From positions 1-10,711 of the forward strand of contig CACVAR010000011.1 in the NCBI GenBank assembly GCA_902727905.1: DNA of 10,711 nucleotides, written 5' to 3'. The notes beneath the pieces are model-generated. The model had not been told where the DNA came from, did no database searches, and saw only the letters and a program-made list of their open reading frames with translations. Source of the stretch: an uncultured Sulfurovum sp. Lineage in GTDB: Bacteria > Campylobacterota > Campylobacteria > Campylobacterales > Sulfurovaceae. This document shows, in pieces, positions 1-7,099 of the stretch; the stretch's first letter is position 1, and every line of letters begins with the position of its first letter. The translations under genes were made by a program, and so were the position numbers.

Positions 1-924
1 TAAAGGTGTGGTTTCAAAATAAAACATACCATGCTTCTTAGCAAAGTCACGTGTTATGGCTTGCACTTTCAAAAGGTTAAAACGTGGTGCTTTTGGAAAA
101 AGATGATGTTCTATCTGTGTGTTTAGTCCTCCATAGAACCAATGTGTAAACCAACCACCTTTTAGTGAACGGCTTCCCCTCATTTGTAGTTCCATCCAAG
201 ACATATCTTTAGCATCTTTCTCTTCAAAAACTTCACATCCTAAATGGTTTGTAATGAACCCAAAAGCCAACCATACAGAAGCCAAAGCATTGTGTACCAA
301 ATAAACTATTAATGCATCGCCAAAAGGTAAAAGGTAAAACATGGTTCCCCAAATGATAGGCCAATGTAAGAGCATAAGTGCCAATTCACCCCAAAGTTTA
401 CGTTTAATTACAAAGTTATAAGACTGAATGATAAAAGCATAATTCATAAAGAACATTGCACCCCAAAAAATAATGTGCTTGTACTTTGCAATGAAAGGGT
501 TTGTACCTCTATGGTTGTCATTTGTAAAAGCACCATTTAATGCTCTAATGTCTTCATCTTTTTCGATGATATTACAATAAGTATGATGATTAACATTATG
601 TTTGTAGTCCCACCATGAAGATGAGTTACTTAAAATGATGGCTGAGAAAGGATATGAAAGTTTAAAAGAGAGTTTCTTACTTTTAAAATATTGTAAATGT
701 AAAATGTCATGAGAAACAAAAACTGCACGTGTTGCGATGATGGTCATCATTAACGCAAGTAAAAAAGGGTTCCAAAGTGTAAGTGTTGAATAAACCACAA
801 TCAGTGTAACAATAATTCCAACCATTTCTATTACACCTCTAACAGGTACTCTGTCTAAAAGACCAGCAGCTCTAACTTCTGCTTTTAACTCATTGAAGTT
901 ATCGGGATAAGGTGTTTTCACCAT
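1..924 (-). CDS. Membrane fatty-acid desaturase, front-end type (C-terminus beyond window)
   Basis: I translated this gene by hand: 308 codons from the ATG at 924-922, open through base 1. It is an integral-membrane di-iron desaturase that would introduce a double bond into an acyl chain in the inner membrane. All three histidine boxes are present: HDILH (residues 72-76), HNVNHH (109-114) and QIEHH (270-274). A Gln in place of the first His of box three is the hallmark of the delta-5/delta-6 front-end and related desaturases. There is no N-terminal cytochrome b5 domain, so electrons must come from a separate donor. Hydrophobic segments lie near residues 31-67 and 150-225. The start has an AAGGA ribosome site 7 nt upstream. 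The gene is divergent from a Crp/Fnr regulator. The family is firm; the substrate and double-bond position cannot be read from sequence. Only the extreme C-terminus is missing. Confidence 0.92.
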   Translation of the reverse strand, partial: MVKTPYPDNFNELKAEVRAAGLLDRVPVRGVIEMVGIIVTLIVVYSTLTLWNPFLLALMMTIIATRAVFVSHDILHLQYFKSKKLSFKLSYPFSAIILSNSSSWWDYKHNVNHHTYCNIIEKDEDIRALNGAFTNDNHRGTNPFIAKYKHIIFWGAMFFMNYAFIIQSYNFVIKRKLWGELALMLLHWPIIWGTMFYLLPFGDALIVYLVHNALASVWLAFGFITNHLGCEVFEEKDAKDMSWMELQMRGSRSLKGGWFTHWFYGGLNTQIEHHLFPKAPRFNLLKVQAITRDFAKKHGMFYFETTPL

Positions 925-951
925 ATATCATTCCTTATTAATTAATGAATG

Positions 952-957
952 ATTATA
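952..957 (-). promoter_or_regulatory. Candidate -10 box of the desaturase gene
   Basis: A perfect TATAAT reads on the minus strand here. It would start transcription near 945, giving a leader of about 20 nt that contains the AAGGA ribosome site. No TTGACA-like -35 box sits 17 bp upstream. Campylobacterota promoters often lack a recognisable -35, so this is plausible but unproven. The 168-bp gap 925-1092 is shared with the divergent regulator gene; I found no clear Crp/Fnr-type palindrome in it. Confidence 0.4.
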
Positions 958-1075
958 ACCATTAAAGTGTTTTTTTCTATTTTAAATATCTAGAATAATT
1001 AAGCTATCTAAGTTCTGTTACCGAATAAAGCATCTACACATAACACTTAAGATTTTACTGATAAAATGACAAAAC

Positions 1076-1081
1076 TATACT
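1076..1081 (+). promoter_or_regulatory. Candidate -10 box of the Crp/Fnr-type gene
   Basis: TATACT on the plus strand would start transcription near 1088, leaving a short leader that carries the GGAG site at 1095-1098. A second TATAAT at 1085-1090 would put the start almost on the ribosome site, so it is less likely. No good -35 is visible. Confidence 0.3.
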
Positions 1082-1104
1082 GAATATAATTTATGGAGTC
1101 ACAT

Positions 1105-1722
1105 ATGCCCCTTGATATAAAAGGTTTTCCCTTTGAATCTTCCTTAGAAAAAGAAGCACTTGCTTTTTTAGAAGAAAATACTAAAGCCATTGCTATACCG
1201 AAAAACAACATACTTTTTTACCAAGGTGATGTTTGTGACTCTGTACTACTTTTAACCAAAGGTGAAGTGCGTCTTTACATTCAAGATGAAGGAGTAGAAA
1301 GCATTGACCTCTATACACTTAAAGGTGGTGAGCAATGTATTGTTAATACAGCTTCAAGTATTTCAAATACCAATGCCATTGCTTCTGCTCAAACTGTATC
1401 TGATATTGAAGGTTATCTTTTAGATTCAGAAAGCATCAAAAAACTCTCTGCCTTATCTCCTGTTTATCAAAGTTATATTTTCTCACTCTACACCATTCGT
1501 ATGGCAGATCTTGCTAAACTCATTAATGACATTAAGTTTAAAAAATTAGACACACGTTTGTTAGAATGGTTGTATAAACATGAAGAGAAAAATATAAAAA
1601 TAACCCATGAAGAGATAGCCAACTCTTTAGGAAGTTCCAGAGTGGTTATCTCCAGAACGTTAAAAGAGCTGGAGAGAAAAGAAAAAGTTATTTTATATCG
1701 TGGGTCTATAGAAGTTTTATAA
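1105..1722 (+). CDS. Crp/Fnr-family transcriptional regulator
   Basis: This 205-residue protein has the Crp/Fnr layout: an N-terminal cyclic-nucleotide-binding-type beta-barrel (about residues 10-110, with the typical FYQGD...LLLTKGEV strands), a dimerisation helix, and a C-terminal winged helix-turn-helix (about 160-200; ITHEEIANSLGSSRVVISRT). I chose the ATG at 1105 over the in-frame ATG at 1093 because GGAG at 1095-1098 lies 6 nt before it; starting at 1093 would place that site inside the gene. It lacks the N-terminal cysteine cluster of oxygen-sensing FNR, so it is not an Fe-S FNR, and the ligand is unknown. It is divergent from the desaturase gene, which is its most obvious candidate target, by position only. 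Its stop lies 1 nt from the convergent nuclease stop. Confidence 0.88.
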   Translation: MPLDIKGFPFESSLEKEALAFLEENTKAIAIPKNNILFYQGDVCDSVLLLTKGEVRLYIQDEGVESIDLYTLKGGEQCIVNTASSISNTNAIASAQTVSDIEGYLLDSESIKKLSALSPVYQSYIFSLYTIRMADLAKLINDIKFKKLDTRLLEWLYKHEEKNIKITHEEIANSLGSSRVVISRTLKELERKEKVILYRGSIEVL

Positions 1723-1723
1723 T

Positions 1724-2410
1724 TTAGTTCGTGACACTTTGACAAGAAACAGCATGATCTTCTAAAACGTCATTTTGTGCTGAAACACCTAGTTTATTAC
1801 TATAGTAGAAACACTCTTCATAGTTTTCATCTGAATTATATAAGACTTTATAGTAACCTTTTGAAATTGCCATTTGGTTTTTTCCCATTCTACTAGAACG
1901 CTGTCCATACTTGGGAACATTTACAACTTTCAGCTCTCCCAACGCTTCTGCTTTGTCACGAACGTAACGTTCGAGTTTTGCCCATGCAATTCGATTTATC
2001 TGTGGAGCTTGAGGAATGACATTGGCTAAAGTGTAAACAGCATCTAAACTCTCTTGACTCCAATCAAAAGCTGCATCTGGTGCCATATGACCTTTGTCAT
2101 AACCTGAATTTGTGTAGTCTGTAGAGCTAATTCTGTTTTTAGATTCTAATTTTTTTTCAACATAAAAAGAAGGTCTTTTATCAATGTTTTGTTCATTCAT
2201 TAAGTCACCCAGTAAGGTATAACTTACAGCTTTAACTGCTTTTAACTTATAGTCATAACACATCACAATAAACTCATTGTCTATAATTTGACTACAGTTG
2301 TTATCATCAACAAACTTTTGTTTATAAGTTGACTCTCCACTTAAAATACTACCATTACTTCCACAAGCCACAAAGAAAAACGGTATTATAAATAAAAATA
2401 ATTTAGACAT
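1724..2410 (-). CDS. Exported DNA/RNA non-specific endonuclease, probable lipoprotein
   Basis: This is a 228-residue member of the DNA/RNA non-specific endonuclease family (Serratia nuclease / NucA type), cutting nucleic acids with one bound Mg2+. The catalytic block is DKGH (residues 105-108, His108 the general base), a Lys variant of the usual DRGH. It is followed by N139 and E147 in an NxxxWxxLE block; their spacing matches the Serratia nuclease residues His89, Asn119 and Glu127. The N-terminus is a short hydrophobic signal ending FFVAC at residue 16, which looks like a lipobox, so the mature enzyme is probably lipid-anchored outside the cytoplasm. Its ribosome site (AGGT) lies in the end of the upstream gene, 4 bp away, so it is the last gene of an operon. 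Likely roles are nutrient scavenging or breakdown of extracellular DNA. No adjacent immunity gene is obvious, and an exported enzyme needs none. Confidence 0.9.
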   Translation of the reverse strand: MSKLFLFIIPFFFVACGSNGSILSGESTYKQKFVDDNNCSQIIDNEFIVMCYDYKLKAVKAVSYTLLGDLMNEQNIDKRPSFYVEKKLESKNRISSTDYTNSGYDKGHMAPDAAFDWSQESLDAVYTLANVIPQAPQINRIAWAKLERYVRDKAEALGELKVVNVPKYGQRSSRMGKNQMAISKGYYKVLYNSDENYEECFYYSNKLGVSAQNDVLEDHAVSCQSVTN

Positions 2411-2414
2411 CTTA

Positions 2415-2681
2415 TTAACCTATTACTTTTTTAACAAACCCAACTATAACCATCACAATAGCACCACCAACAGCACCTGCTCCTGCAATAGCTAAAGAAG
2501 TAGTTGCTGCTCCTGAATCTACACCTACCATAGCCAGTAGTGTTCCTCCCAGACCACCACCAATAATACCAGCAATAGAGTTTCCAGTTATTCCAAGATT
2601 TATATTTGCTAAGAAATTACCTGTTAGATTTCCACCTATAACACCCATAATGTACGGTAATGCAATTACTAAGTATTCCAT
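2415..2681 (-). CDS. Small glycine-rich membrane protein, function unknown
   Basis: The 88-residue product is almost wholly hydrophobic and very rich in Gly and Ala. It has three likely membrane segments (about residues 3-27, 33-53 and 62-83) and a short basic tail (KKVIG). Repeated small-residue patterns such as GGNLTG, GIIGGGLGG and GAGAVGGA are glycine-zipper-like, as in tightly packed or oligomeric membrane helices. It resembles a group of uncharacterised small proteobacterial membrane proteins and, more loosely, the YeaQ/YmgE (GlsB) type; I cannot assign a family with certainty. An AAAGGA ribosome site precedes the ATG. It lies 15 bp after the CZB gene and 4 bp before the nuclease gene, so the three are probably co-transcribed. 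Confidence 0.72.
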   Translation of the reverse strand: MEYLVIALPYIMGVIGGNLTGNFLANINLGITGNSIAGIIGGGLGGTLLAMVGVDSGAATTSLAIAGAGAVGGAIVMVIVGFVKKVIG

Positions 2682-2696
2682 TTTTTTCCTTTTTAT

Positions 2697-3155
2697 TTAC
2701 ATGTATTTTGCAAAAGTTGCTTCATCCACTTTATTGAGTTTTTGTTCAATAATATTTAAAAATGAAATTAACTCTTTAGATACTTCTTCTAAATTACGTA
2801 AATAGGCTAAAGCATTATGTTCATCTTGCGCAGTAATTTCTACTCTAGACATAAAAAGCTTTGTCAAAAAAGAGCCTTTAGGTTCAGGAAAATAAATTTT
2901 AAAAATCTTCATATAAATGTCGTGAAGCTCTTTATGCTTGTTATCTAGTTTTGTAATGGCTTCTTCAGTAAAGAAAGAAAGCAAGATTTGCCCATCACAA
3001 TAAAACCACTTTCCAAAACTACATTCAGTAACTTCTAGGGGAATCTGCTCTTTTTTTACAGACAAGCCATTCACTAAACTTTTAGCTCTGTCTACCCATT
3101 GTATATGTGCGCGTCTTGCAGCTCTTATACTCTGTAGTACCTCTATTTTTTCCAT
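2697..3155 (-). CDS. Standalone CZB (chemoreceptor zinc-binding) domain protein
   Basis: This 152-residue protein carries a complete CZB zinc site: H17 in HxxW, C45 in the CSFGKW motif, and H74 and H78 in HxxxH. In characterised CZB proteins (the N-terminal domain of DgcZ, and chemoreceptors) this 3His/1Cys site binds zinc, and zinc release or thiol oxidation alters signalling. Here no partner domain (MCP, GGDEF) follows. The remaining 70 or so residues form a helical tail with no motif I recognise. No signal peptide or membrane segment is seen, so it is probably cytoplasmic. The start is supported by AAGGGA just upstream. It is the first gene of the cluster with the glycine-rich membrane protein and the nuclease. 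A sensor or adaptor role is inferred from the domain alone. Confidence 0.82.
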   Translation of the reverse strand: MEKIEVLQSIRAARRAHIQWVDRAKSLVNGLSVKKEQIPLEVTECSFGKWFYCDGQILLSFFTEEAITKLDNKHKELHDIYMKIFKIYFPEPKGSFLTKLFMSRVEITAQDEHNALAYLRNLEEVSKELISFLNIIEQKLNKVDEATFAKYM

Positions 3156-3175
3156 TATATTCCCTTTGTTAAATT

Positions 3176-3181
3176 ATTATA
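3176..3181 (-). promoter_or_regulatory. Candidate -10 box for the CZB-membrane protein-nuclease cluster
   Basis: A perfect TATAAT on the minus strand lies 20 nt upstream of the CZB start codon, giving a leader of about 14 nt with the AAGGGA ribosome site. There is no consensus -35. The surrounding 75-bp gap is almost pure A/T, including a 13-nt palindrome at 3202-3214 that contains TATAAT on both strands, so chance matches are easy. Confidence 0.35.
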
Positions 3182-3230
3182 CTTTAACTTATATTAGAAA
3201 ATATAATTATTATAGATAAGCAAAAACTGT

Positions 3231-4826
3231 TTATGCACCATGAGATTCAATAAACTCTTCGTAAGTACCTTCAAAATCTATGAGGCTTCCATCAGCATTA
3301 ATTTTAATGATACGATTAGCAAAAGCATCAATCAACTCTCTATCATGTGAGACACAAATAACCCCACCTTTATAATTATGAAGTGCTTCACCAAGAGAAA
3401 CAATCGCTTCTAAATCTAAATGGTTGTTTGGCTCATCCATTACCAAGTAGTTTGCATCATCCATCATCATCTTAGACAACATAACTCTATGTTTTTCTCC
3501 ACCAGAACAAGCACCAACTTCTTTACTCTGCTCTTCACCTGAAAACAACATACGTCCTAAACATTGTCTAATCTCATCAATATGCCATTTAGGGTCATGA
3601 CCTTGAATCCAGTCATAAAGTGTTTCTGTTCCTGTTACTAAGTCTGTTGAGTTTTGAGGAAAGTAAGAAGTCGTTACAGTTTGACCCCAGTTAAATGTAC
3701 CATTGTCAGCTTTTAATTTACCCATAATGATTTCTAAGAGTGTTGACTTTCCAACACCATTTCCACCGATAATGGCTATTTTTTCTGTTGAGTCAATTTT
3801 AAAAGAGATATCTGTAAATACTTCTAAATCGTCATAAGACTTTCCAAGGTTTTTAACTTCTAAGATTTCATTACCAAGGTCTCTATGAGGTTTAAACATA
3901 ATGGATGGGTCACGTCTTGATGAAAGTTTAATCTCTTCAATATCTAACTTGTCTAATTGCTTTTGACGAGAAGTTGCCTGTTTTGCTTTTGATGCATTTG
4001 CTGAGAAACGTGCAATAAACTTTTCAAGCTCTTCTTTTTCTTTTGAAGCTTTTGCATGATCTGTTTCTGCTTGTTTCGCAATAAGATTTGCAGCAATGTA
4101 CCACTCATCATAATTACCTGTAAACTCACGAATATTTTGGAAGTCAAGATCTAAAATGTGTGTTACAACATTGTTGATAAAGTGTCTATCGTGAGAAATA
4201 ACAATCATAACACCTTCATGACGCTTAAGCTCACGCTCTAACCATGCAATGGTTTCAATATCAAGGGAGTTGGTAGGCTCATCGAGCAGTAAAACATCTG
4301 GTTTCAAGAAAAGAACTTGTGCCAGTAAAATTTTAACTTTATCCCCACCTGTAAGTGAAGACATTAAGTCACCATGAACTGCAGATTCAAAACCAAGTGC
4401 TTCAAGTAGTTTTTCAATCTTTACATCAGATTCATAAGTAGGATCCTCATCTGCACAAATCATCTCAAGTTCACCAAGACGTTCATTGACTTTGTCATCC
4501 TCGAAATCACCTTCCATATAAAGCTTTTCTTTCTCTTTTTGAGCATCAAAAAGCTTTTTATTTCCATAAAGAACGGTGTCAGTCAATGTAAAATCTTCAA
4601 AAGCATAATGGTTCTGACCCAAAACACCCATTTTCAAACCTGGTTGAAGTTGAACTGTCCCATCTGTCTGCTCAATTTCACCAGAGAGAATCTTTAAAAA
4701 AGTAGACTTTCCAGCACCATTTGCGCCAATAAGACCATATCTTTTCCCACCATCAAGTGTAATGCTTATTTTGTCAAAAAGTACTCTTTTACCATAACGC
4801 TGAACTATATTTACTGTGCTTAACAT
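3231..4826 (-). CDS. ybiT: ABC-F ATPase, YbiT-like
   Basis: The 531-residue protein has two ABC ATPase domains in tandem and no membrane segments, the ABC-F layout of ribosome-associated translation factors. Domain 1 has Walker A GANGAGKST (residues 34-42), a variant signature SLTGG (157-161) and Walker B ending LLLDEP with E183. Domain 2 has Walker A GGNGVGKST (354-362), signature CSGGE (440-444) and Walker B ending VMDEP with E465. Between them (about 240-305) is a charged linker with the RFSANASKAKQATSR block that, with the overall length, strongly recalls E. coli YbiT (530 residues). Such proteins bind the ribosomal E site and influence stalled or initiating ribosomes; a role in antibiotic resistance is not implied. 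The second Walker B is followed by NNHLD rather than TNHLD. The start has only a weak AGGT site 10 nt upstream. It is 65 bp after the thioredoxin-fold gene and may be co-transcribed with it. Confidence 0.92.
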   Translation of the reverse strand: MLSTVNIVQRYGKRVLFDKISITLDGGKRYGLIGANGAGKSTFLKILSGEIEQTDGTVQLQPGLKMGVLGQNHYAFEDFTLTDTVLYGNKKLFDAQKEKEKLYMEGDFEDDKVNERLGELEMICADEDPTYESDVKIEKLLEALGFESAVHGDLMSSLTGGDKVKILLAQVLFLKPDVLLLDEPTNSLDIETIAWLERELKRHEGVMIVISHDRHFINNVVTHILDLDFQNIREFTGNYDEWYIAANLIAKQAETDHAKASKEKEELEKFIARFSANASKAKQATSRQKQLDKLDIEEIKLSSRRDPSIMFKPHRDLGNEILEVKNLGKSYDDLEVFTDISFKIDSTEKIAIIGGNGVGKSTLLEIIMGKLKADNGTFNWGQTVTTSYFPQNSTDLVTGTETLYDWIQGHDPKWHIDEIRQCLGRMLFSGEEQSKEVGACSGGEKHRVMLSKMMMDDANYLVMDEPNNHLDLEAIVSLGEALHNYKGGVICVSHDRELIDAFANRIIKINADGSLIDFEGTYEEFIESHGA

Positions 4827-4891
4827 ACTATAACTTACCTGCTTATATTAAATAATTTCGGCATTTTATCATAATGTATTAAAAAGCGAAT

Positions 4892-5539
4892 TTACTGAGA
4901 CAATATTTCTGCTAATGCTTCTTTAAATTCACTTGGTGTTCTCATACCTGGGTACATATTTATGATATTTTCATTTTTATCAACAAAAATAAAATTAGGT
5001 GTCATTCCTTCTTGAATTTCTAAAGGTAAGGGTTCTAAGTCTTGATTGTAATGTAAAGTAACAAAATCTTTTTCTAAAGCATTTTTAACACTACTATCAC
5101 TTAAAGTCTCTGTCTCCATCCTGTCACAATAATGACAATCCGTTGCTCTGATGGCTAATAAAATAGTTTTACCATTCTCTTTTGCTTCTTTTAGAGCACT
5201 CAAATATGGTGAAAATTTTTCACTGACTTCTTTTTCATTTACTTCAGGTTCATCTATTTCTTTTTGAGTAGTATCGTTTTCAACAGTCTCATCTTCTGAA
5301 ACATCACTAACTATAGCAGGTGCTACCGTAGTATTCTCTTCATCAATGATTTTCTCTGTAGTCACACTCTCCGTAGACTCATTGCTCTCATCCAAAGTGA
5401 TGATAGATTCATTCACATCTGAAACAACTTCAGTTTGAGAAATAATTTCTTCATAATATTCATTACTAATGTACTCTTCTGCCCAAAGAGCAGAAAATGA
5501 AATTAGAAATAGAAATCCTAAAAAAGTTAGCTTATTCAT
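4892..5539 (-). CDS. Secreted thioredoxin-fold protein with acidic linker
   Basis: The 215-residue product begins with a signal peptide (about residues 1-20, ending SALWA before EE), so it acts in the periplasm. Residues 22-108 are a low-complexity, Glu/Asp/Thr/Val-rich acidic stretch. The thioredoxin-like domain follows (about 109-215) with a CHYC redox motif (135-138) and the TP cis-proline pair (180-181). The order ATDCHYCDRM...NFIFVDKN is typical of thioredoxin_2/SoxW-like disulfide reductases. I chose the ATG at 5539 because AAGGA lies 5 nt upstream; the in-frame ATG at 5563 would add eight residues and has its purine run almost touching the start codon. It lies 27 nt after thiI, probably in one transcript. 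The redox partner is unknown. Confidence 0.85.
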   Translation of the reverse strand: MNKLTFLGFLFLISFSALWAEEYISNEYYEEIISQTEVVSDVNESIITLDESNESTESVTTEKIIDEENTTVAPAIVSDVSEDETVENDTTQKEIDEPEVNEKEVSEKFSPYLSALKEAKENGKTILLAIRATDCHYCDRMETETLSDSSVKNALEKDFVTLHYNQDLEPLPLEIQEGMTPNFIFVDKNENIINMYPGMRTPSEFKEALAEILSQ

Positions 5540-5566
5540 ATCGTTCCTTTTTTTAATAAACATCCT

Positions 5567-7012
5567 TTATGGTCTGTACACCCTAACATTTTGACAAGCT
5601 TCAGCATCACGTAAATATTGTGCATGTAGCTGGCTCATAACCCCTTTGTCACAGTATAGCAGATATTCCTTGTCTTGTGGTAGTTTTTTAAACTCTGTTT
5701 TTAGCTTATAGAAGGGAATATTTAAACTCTCACACGAAGTTGATACCGTCTCTTCTTCCCCACGAATATCAATAACAACATAGTTTTTATCTACTAAGTC
5801 TTCTATAACTTCAATGGGTGCATTACTTGTTACGTCATCGATTACTTCATCAACAAAAATACTTTTAGCATCTTCTACAGCCTTGTCTAACACTTCATAG
5901 TTAAAACGTTGTGCTTCCCGTGCCATTCTTTTATAGGAACCATGAGTAATAGGGTTTTTAGAAATAACCCCACAATATTCTGGCATATTTTCAGCAAAAC
6001 GTCGTGTACCTATTTGAGTGGCTATGTCAATAATTTCTGGCTTATTCATTGTTGACAATGGGCGAATAACAAGCATATTGGTTGCTTCATCTATGAGCGC
6101 TAAGTTACGTAAAGTTTGGCTTGAAACCTGTGCTATAGACTCTCCAGTTAGTAAAGCATCTATGTCCATTTCTCTGGCTATTTTTTCTGATGCCATAAGC
6201 ATAAGTCTTTTGAGTGTTACACCCATATACGTTTCAGGTGTTGAGCGAAAAATTTCTGTTAGAACATCATCAAAAGGAACTGAAATGATTTTTACCCTAT
6301 GCGAAGCACCAAATTTATTCCAAAGATAAAAAGAAACTTGTTTAACACCAATCTCATGAGCAATTCCACCAAGGTTAAAGAAAATAAAATGGGTTTTCAA
6401 TCCACGTTTCATTGTTAAATACGAAGCTACCGTAGAGTCAAATCCACCTGACATTAGAGATAATATCTCTCCCTGTGTTCCTATAGGATACCCTCCTAAA
6501 GCCATATGTTTATCGGTAATAATATTAAGTTGATTATTTATAAGCTCTAAACGTACAGTATGTTCTGGGTTATGTAAATCCACACCTTTAGCTTTAGAGT
6601 GTTCTAAAAGATATCCACCAACTGCTCGTTCTATTTCTGAAGACTTAAACTCATGTTTACCTGAACGCTTAACACGTACCACAAACATTTTACCTTCCAA
6701 TTCATCAGCAACTAGCTCAAAAACTTTCTCTTGAATCTCATCTATAGTGTTTAGATTATCAAACTGTAGAGCCTCTAAAACTTGTTCAATACCAGGGGTA
6801 TCTAAAAGACGTCTTCTAACCTTATCTACTACTTTTATGGGAGTAACTACTTCAATTTTATCTGAAAATTTTTTAATATGTATCTCTTTATCTATCTCGT
6901 CTAAGAGTTTTACCAAATTGTTATAGAGTTGTCCAACCATTTGCTTTTTAGCTGAAGCACCTTTAACCATAATTTCAGGGAAAAATTTTAAAATAAACTT
7001 TTGAGTAGTCAC
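5567..7012 (-). CDS. thiI: tRNA 4-thiouridine synthetase (sulfurtransferase) ThiI
   Basis: ThiI adenylates U8 of tRNA and transfers persulfide sulfur to make 4-thiouridine, using sulfur supplied by a cysteine desulfurase; in some bacteria it also feeds thiazole synthesis. The 481-residue protein matches E. coli ThiI (482 residues) in domain order: ferredoxin-like/THUMP region (about 1-170), PP-loop ATPase with SGGFDS (188-193), the conserved MPEYCGVISK block (C347), and a C-terminal rhodanese domain (about 400-481) whose loop YCDKGVMS carries the persulfide Cys454. It even ends in the same VYRP. The start codon is GTG (7012-7010), with AAGG 8 nt upstream. It is divergent from msrA across 87 bp and is followed by the thioredoxin-fold gene. 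All five tRNAs in this window have the U8 it would modify. Confidence 0.96.
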   Translation of the reverse strand: MTTQKFILKFFPEIMVKGASAKKQMVGQLYNNLVKLLDEIDKEIHIKKFSDKIEVVTPIKVVDKVRRRLLDTPGIEQVLEALQFDNLNTIDEIQEKVFELVADELEGKMFVVRVKRSGKHEFKSSEIERAVGGYLLEHSKAKGVDLHNPEHTVRLELINNQLNIITDKHMALGGYPIGTQGEILSLMSGGFDSTVASYLTMKRGLKTHFIFFNLGGIAHEIGVKQVSFYLWNKFGASHRVKIISVPFDDVLTEIFRSTPETYMGVTLKRLMLMASEKIAREMDIDALLTGESIAQVSSQTLRNLALIDEATNMLVIRPLSTMNKPEIIDIATQIGTRRFAENMPEYCGVISKNPITHGSYKRMAREAQRFNYEVLDKAVEDAKSIFVDEVIDDVTSNAPIEVIEDLVDKNYVVIDIRGEEETVSTSCESLNIPFYKLKTEFKKLPQDKEYLLYCDKGVMSQLHAQYLRDAEACQNVRVYRP

Positions 7013-7065
7013 GGAGATTTACCTTGTACATTAATATCTAAAACAAAATTATAGCTAATCTTTGA

Positions 7066-7071
7066 TATAAA
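7066..7071 (+). promoter_or_regulatory. Candidate -10 box of msrA
   Basis: TATAAA reads on the plus strand in the 87-bp gap between the divergent thiI and msrA genes, 28 bp before the msrA start, with no clear -35. It is the best -10 match in the correct place, but the region is AT-rich and the call is weak. Confidence 0.3.
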
Positions 7072-7099
7072 TTACTATTCAAGAAATAAAAGGTTAATC

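Noticed and set aside
1016..1045. TGTTA ... TAACA half-sites before the Crp/Fnr gene
   Set aside because: The half-sites are about 20 bp apart, far wider than a Crp/Fnr operator, so this is probably chance.
1488..1745. 85-codon minus-strand frame overlapping the Crp/Fnr gene
   Set aside because: It is antisense to the well-supported regulator, resembles no protein and has no credible ribosome site.
3953..4147. 64-codon minus-strand frame inside the ABC-F gene
   Set aside because: It is an out-of-frame shadow of the ABC-F linker region with Lys/Gln-rich nonsense composition.
6018..6329. 103-codon plus-strand frame inside thiI
   Set aside because: It is antisense to the conserved PP-loop/C347 part of ThiI, whose match to E. 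coli ThiI is clear.
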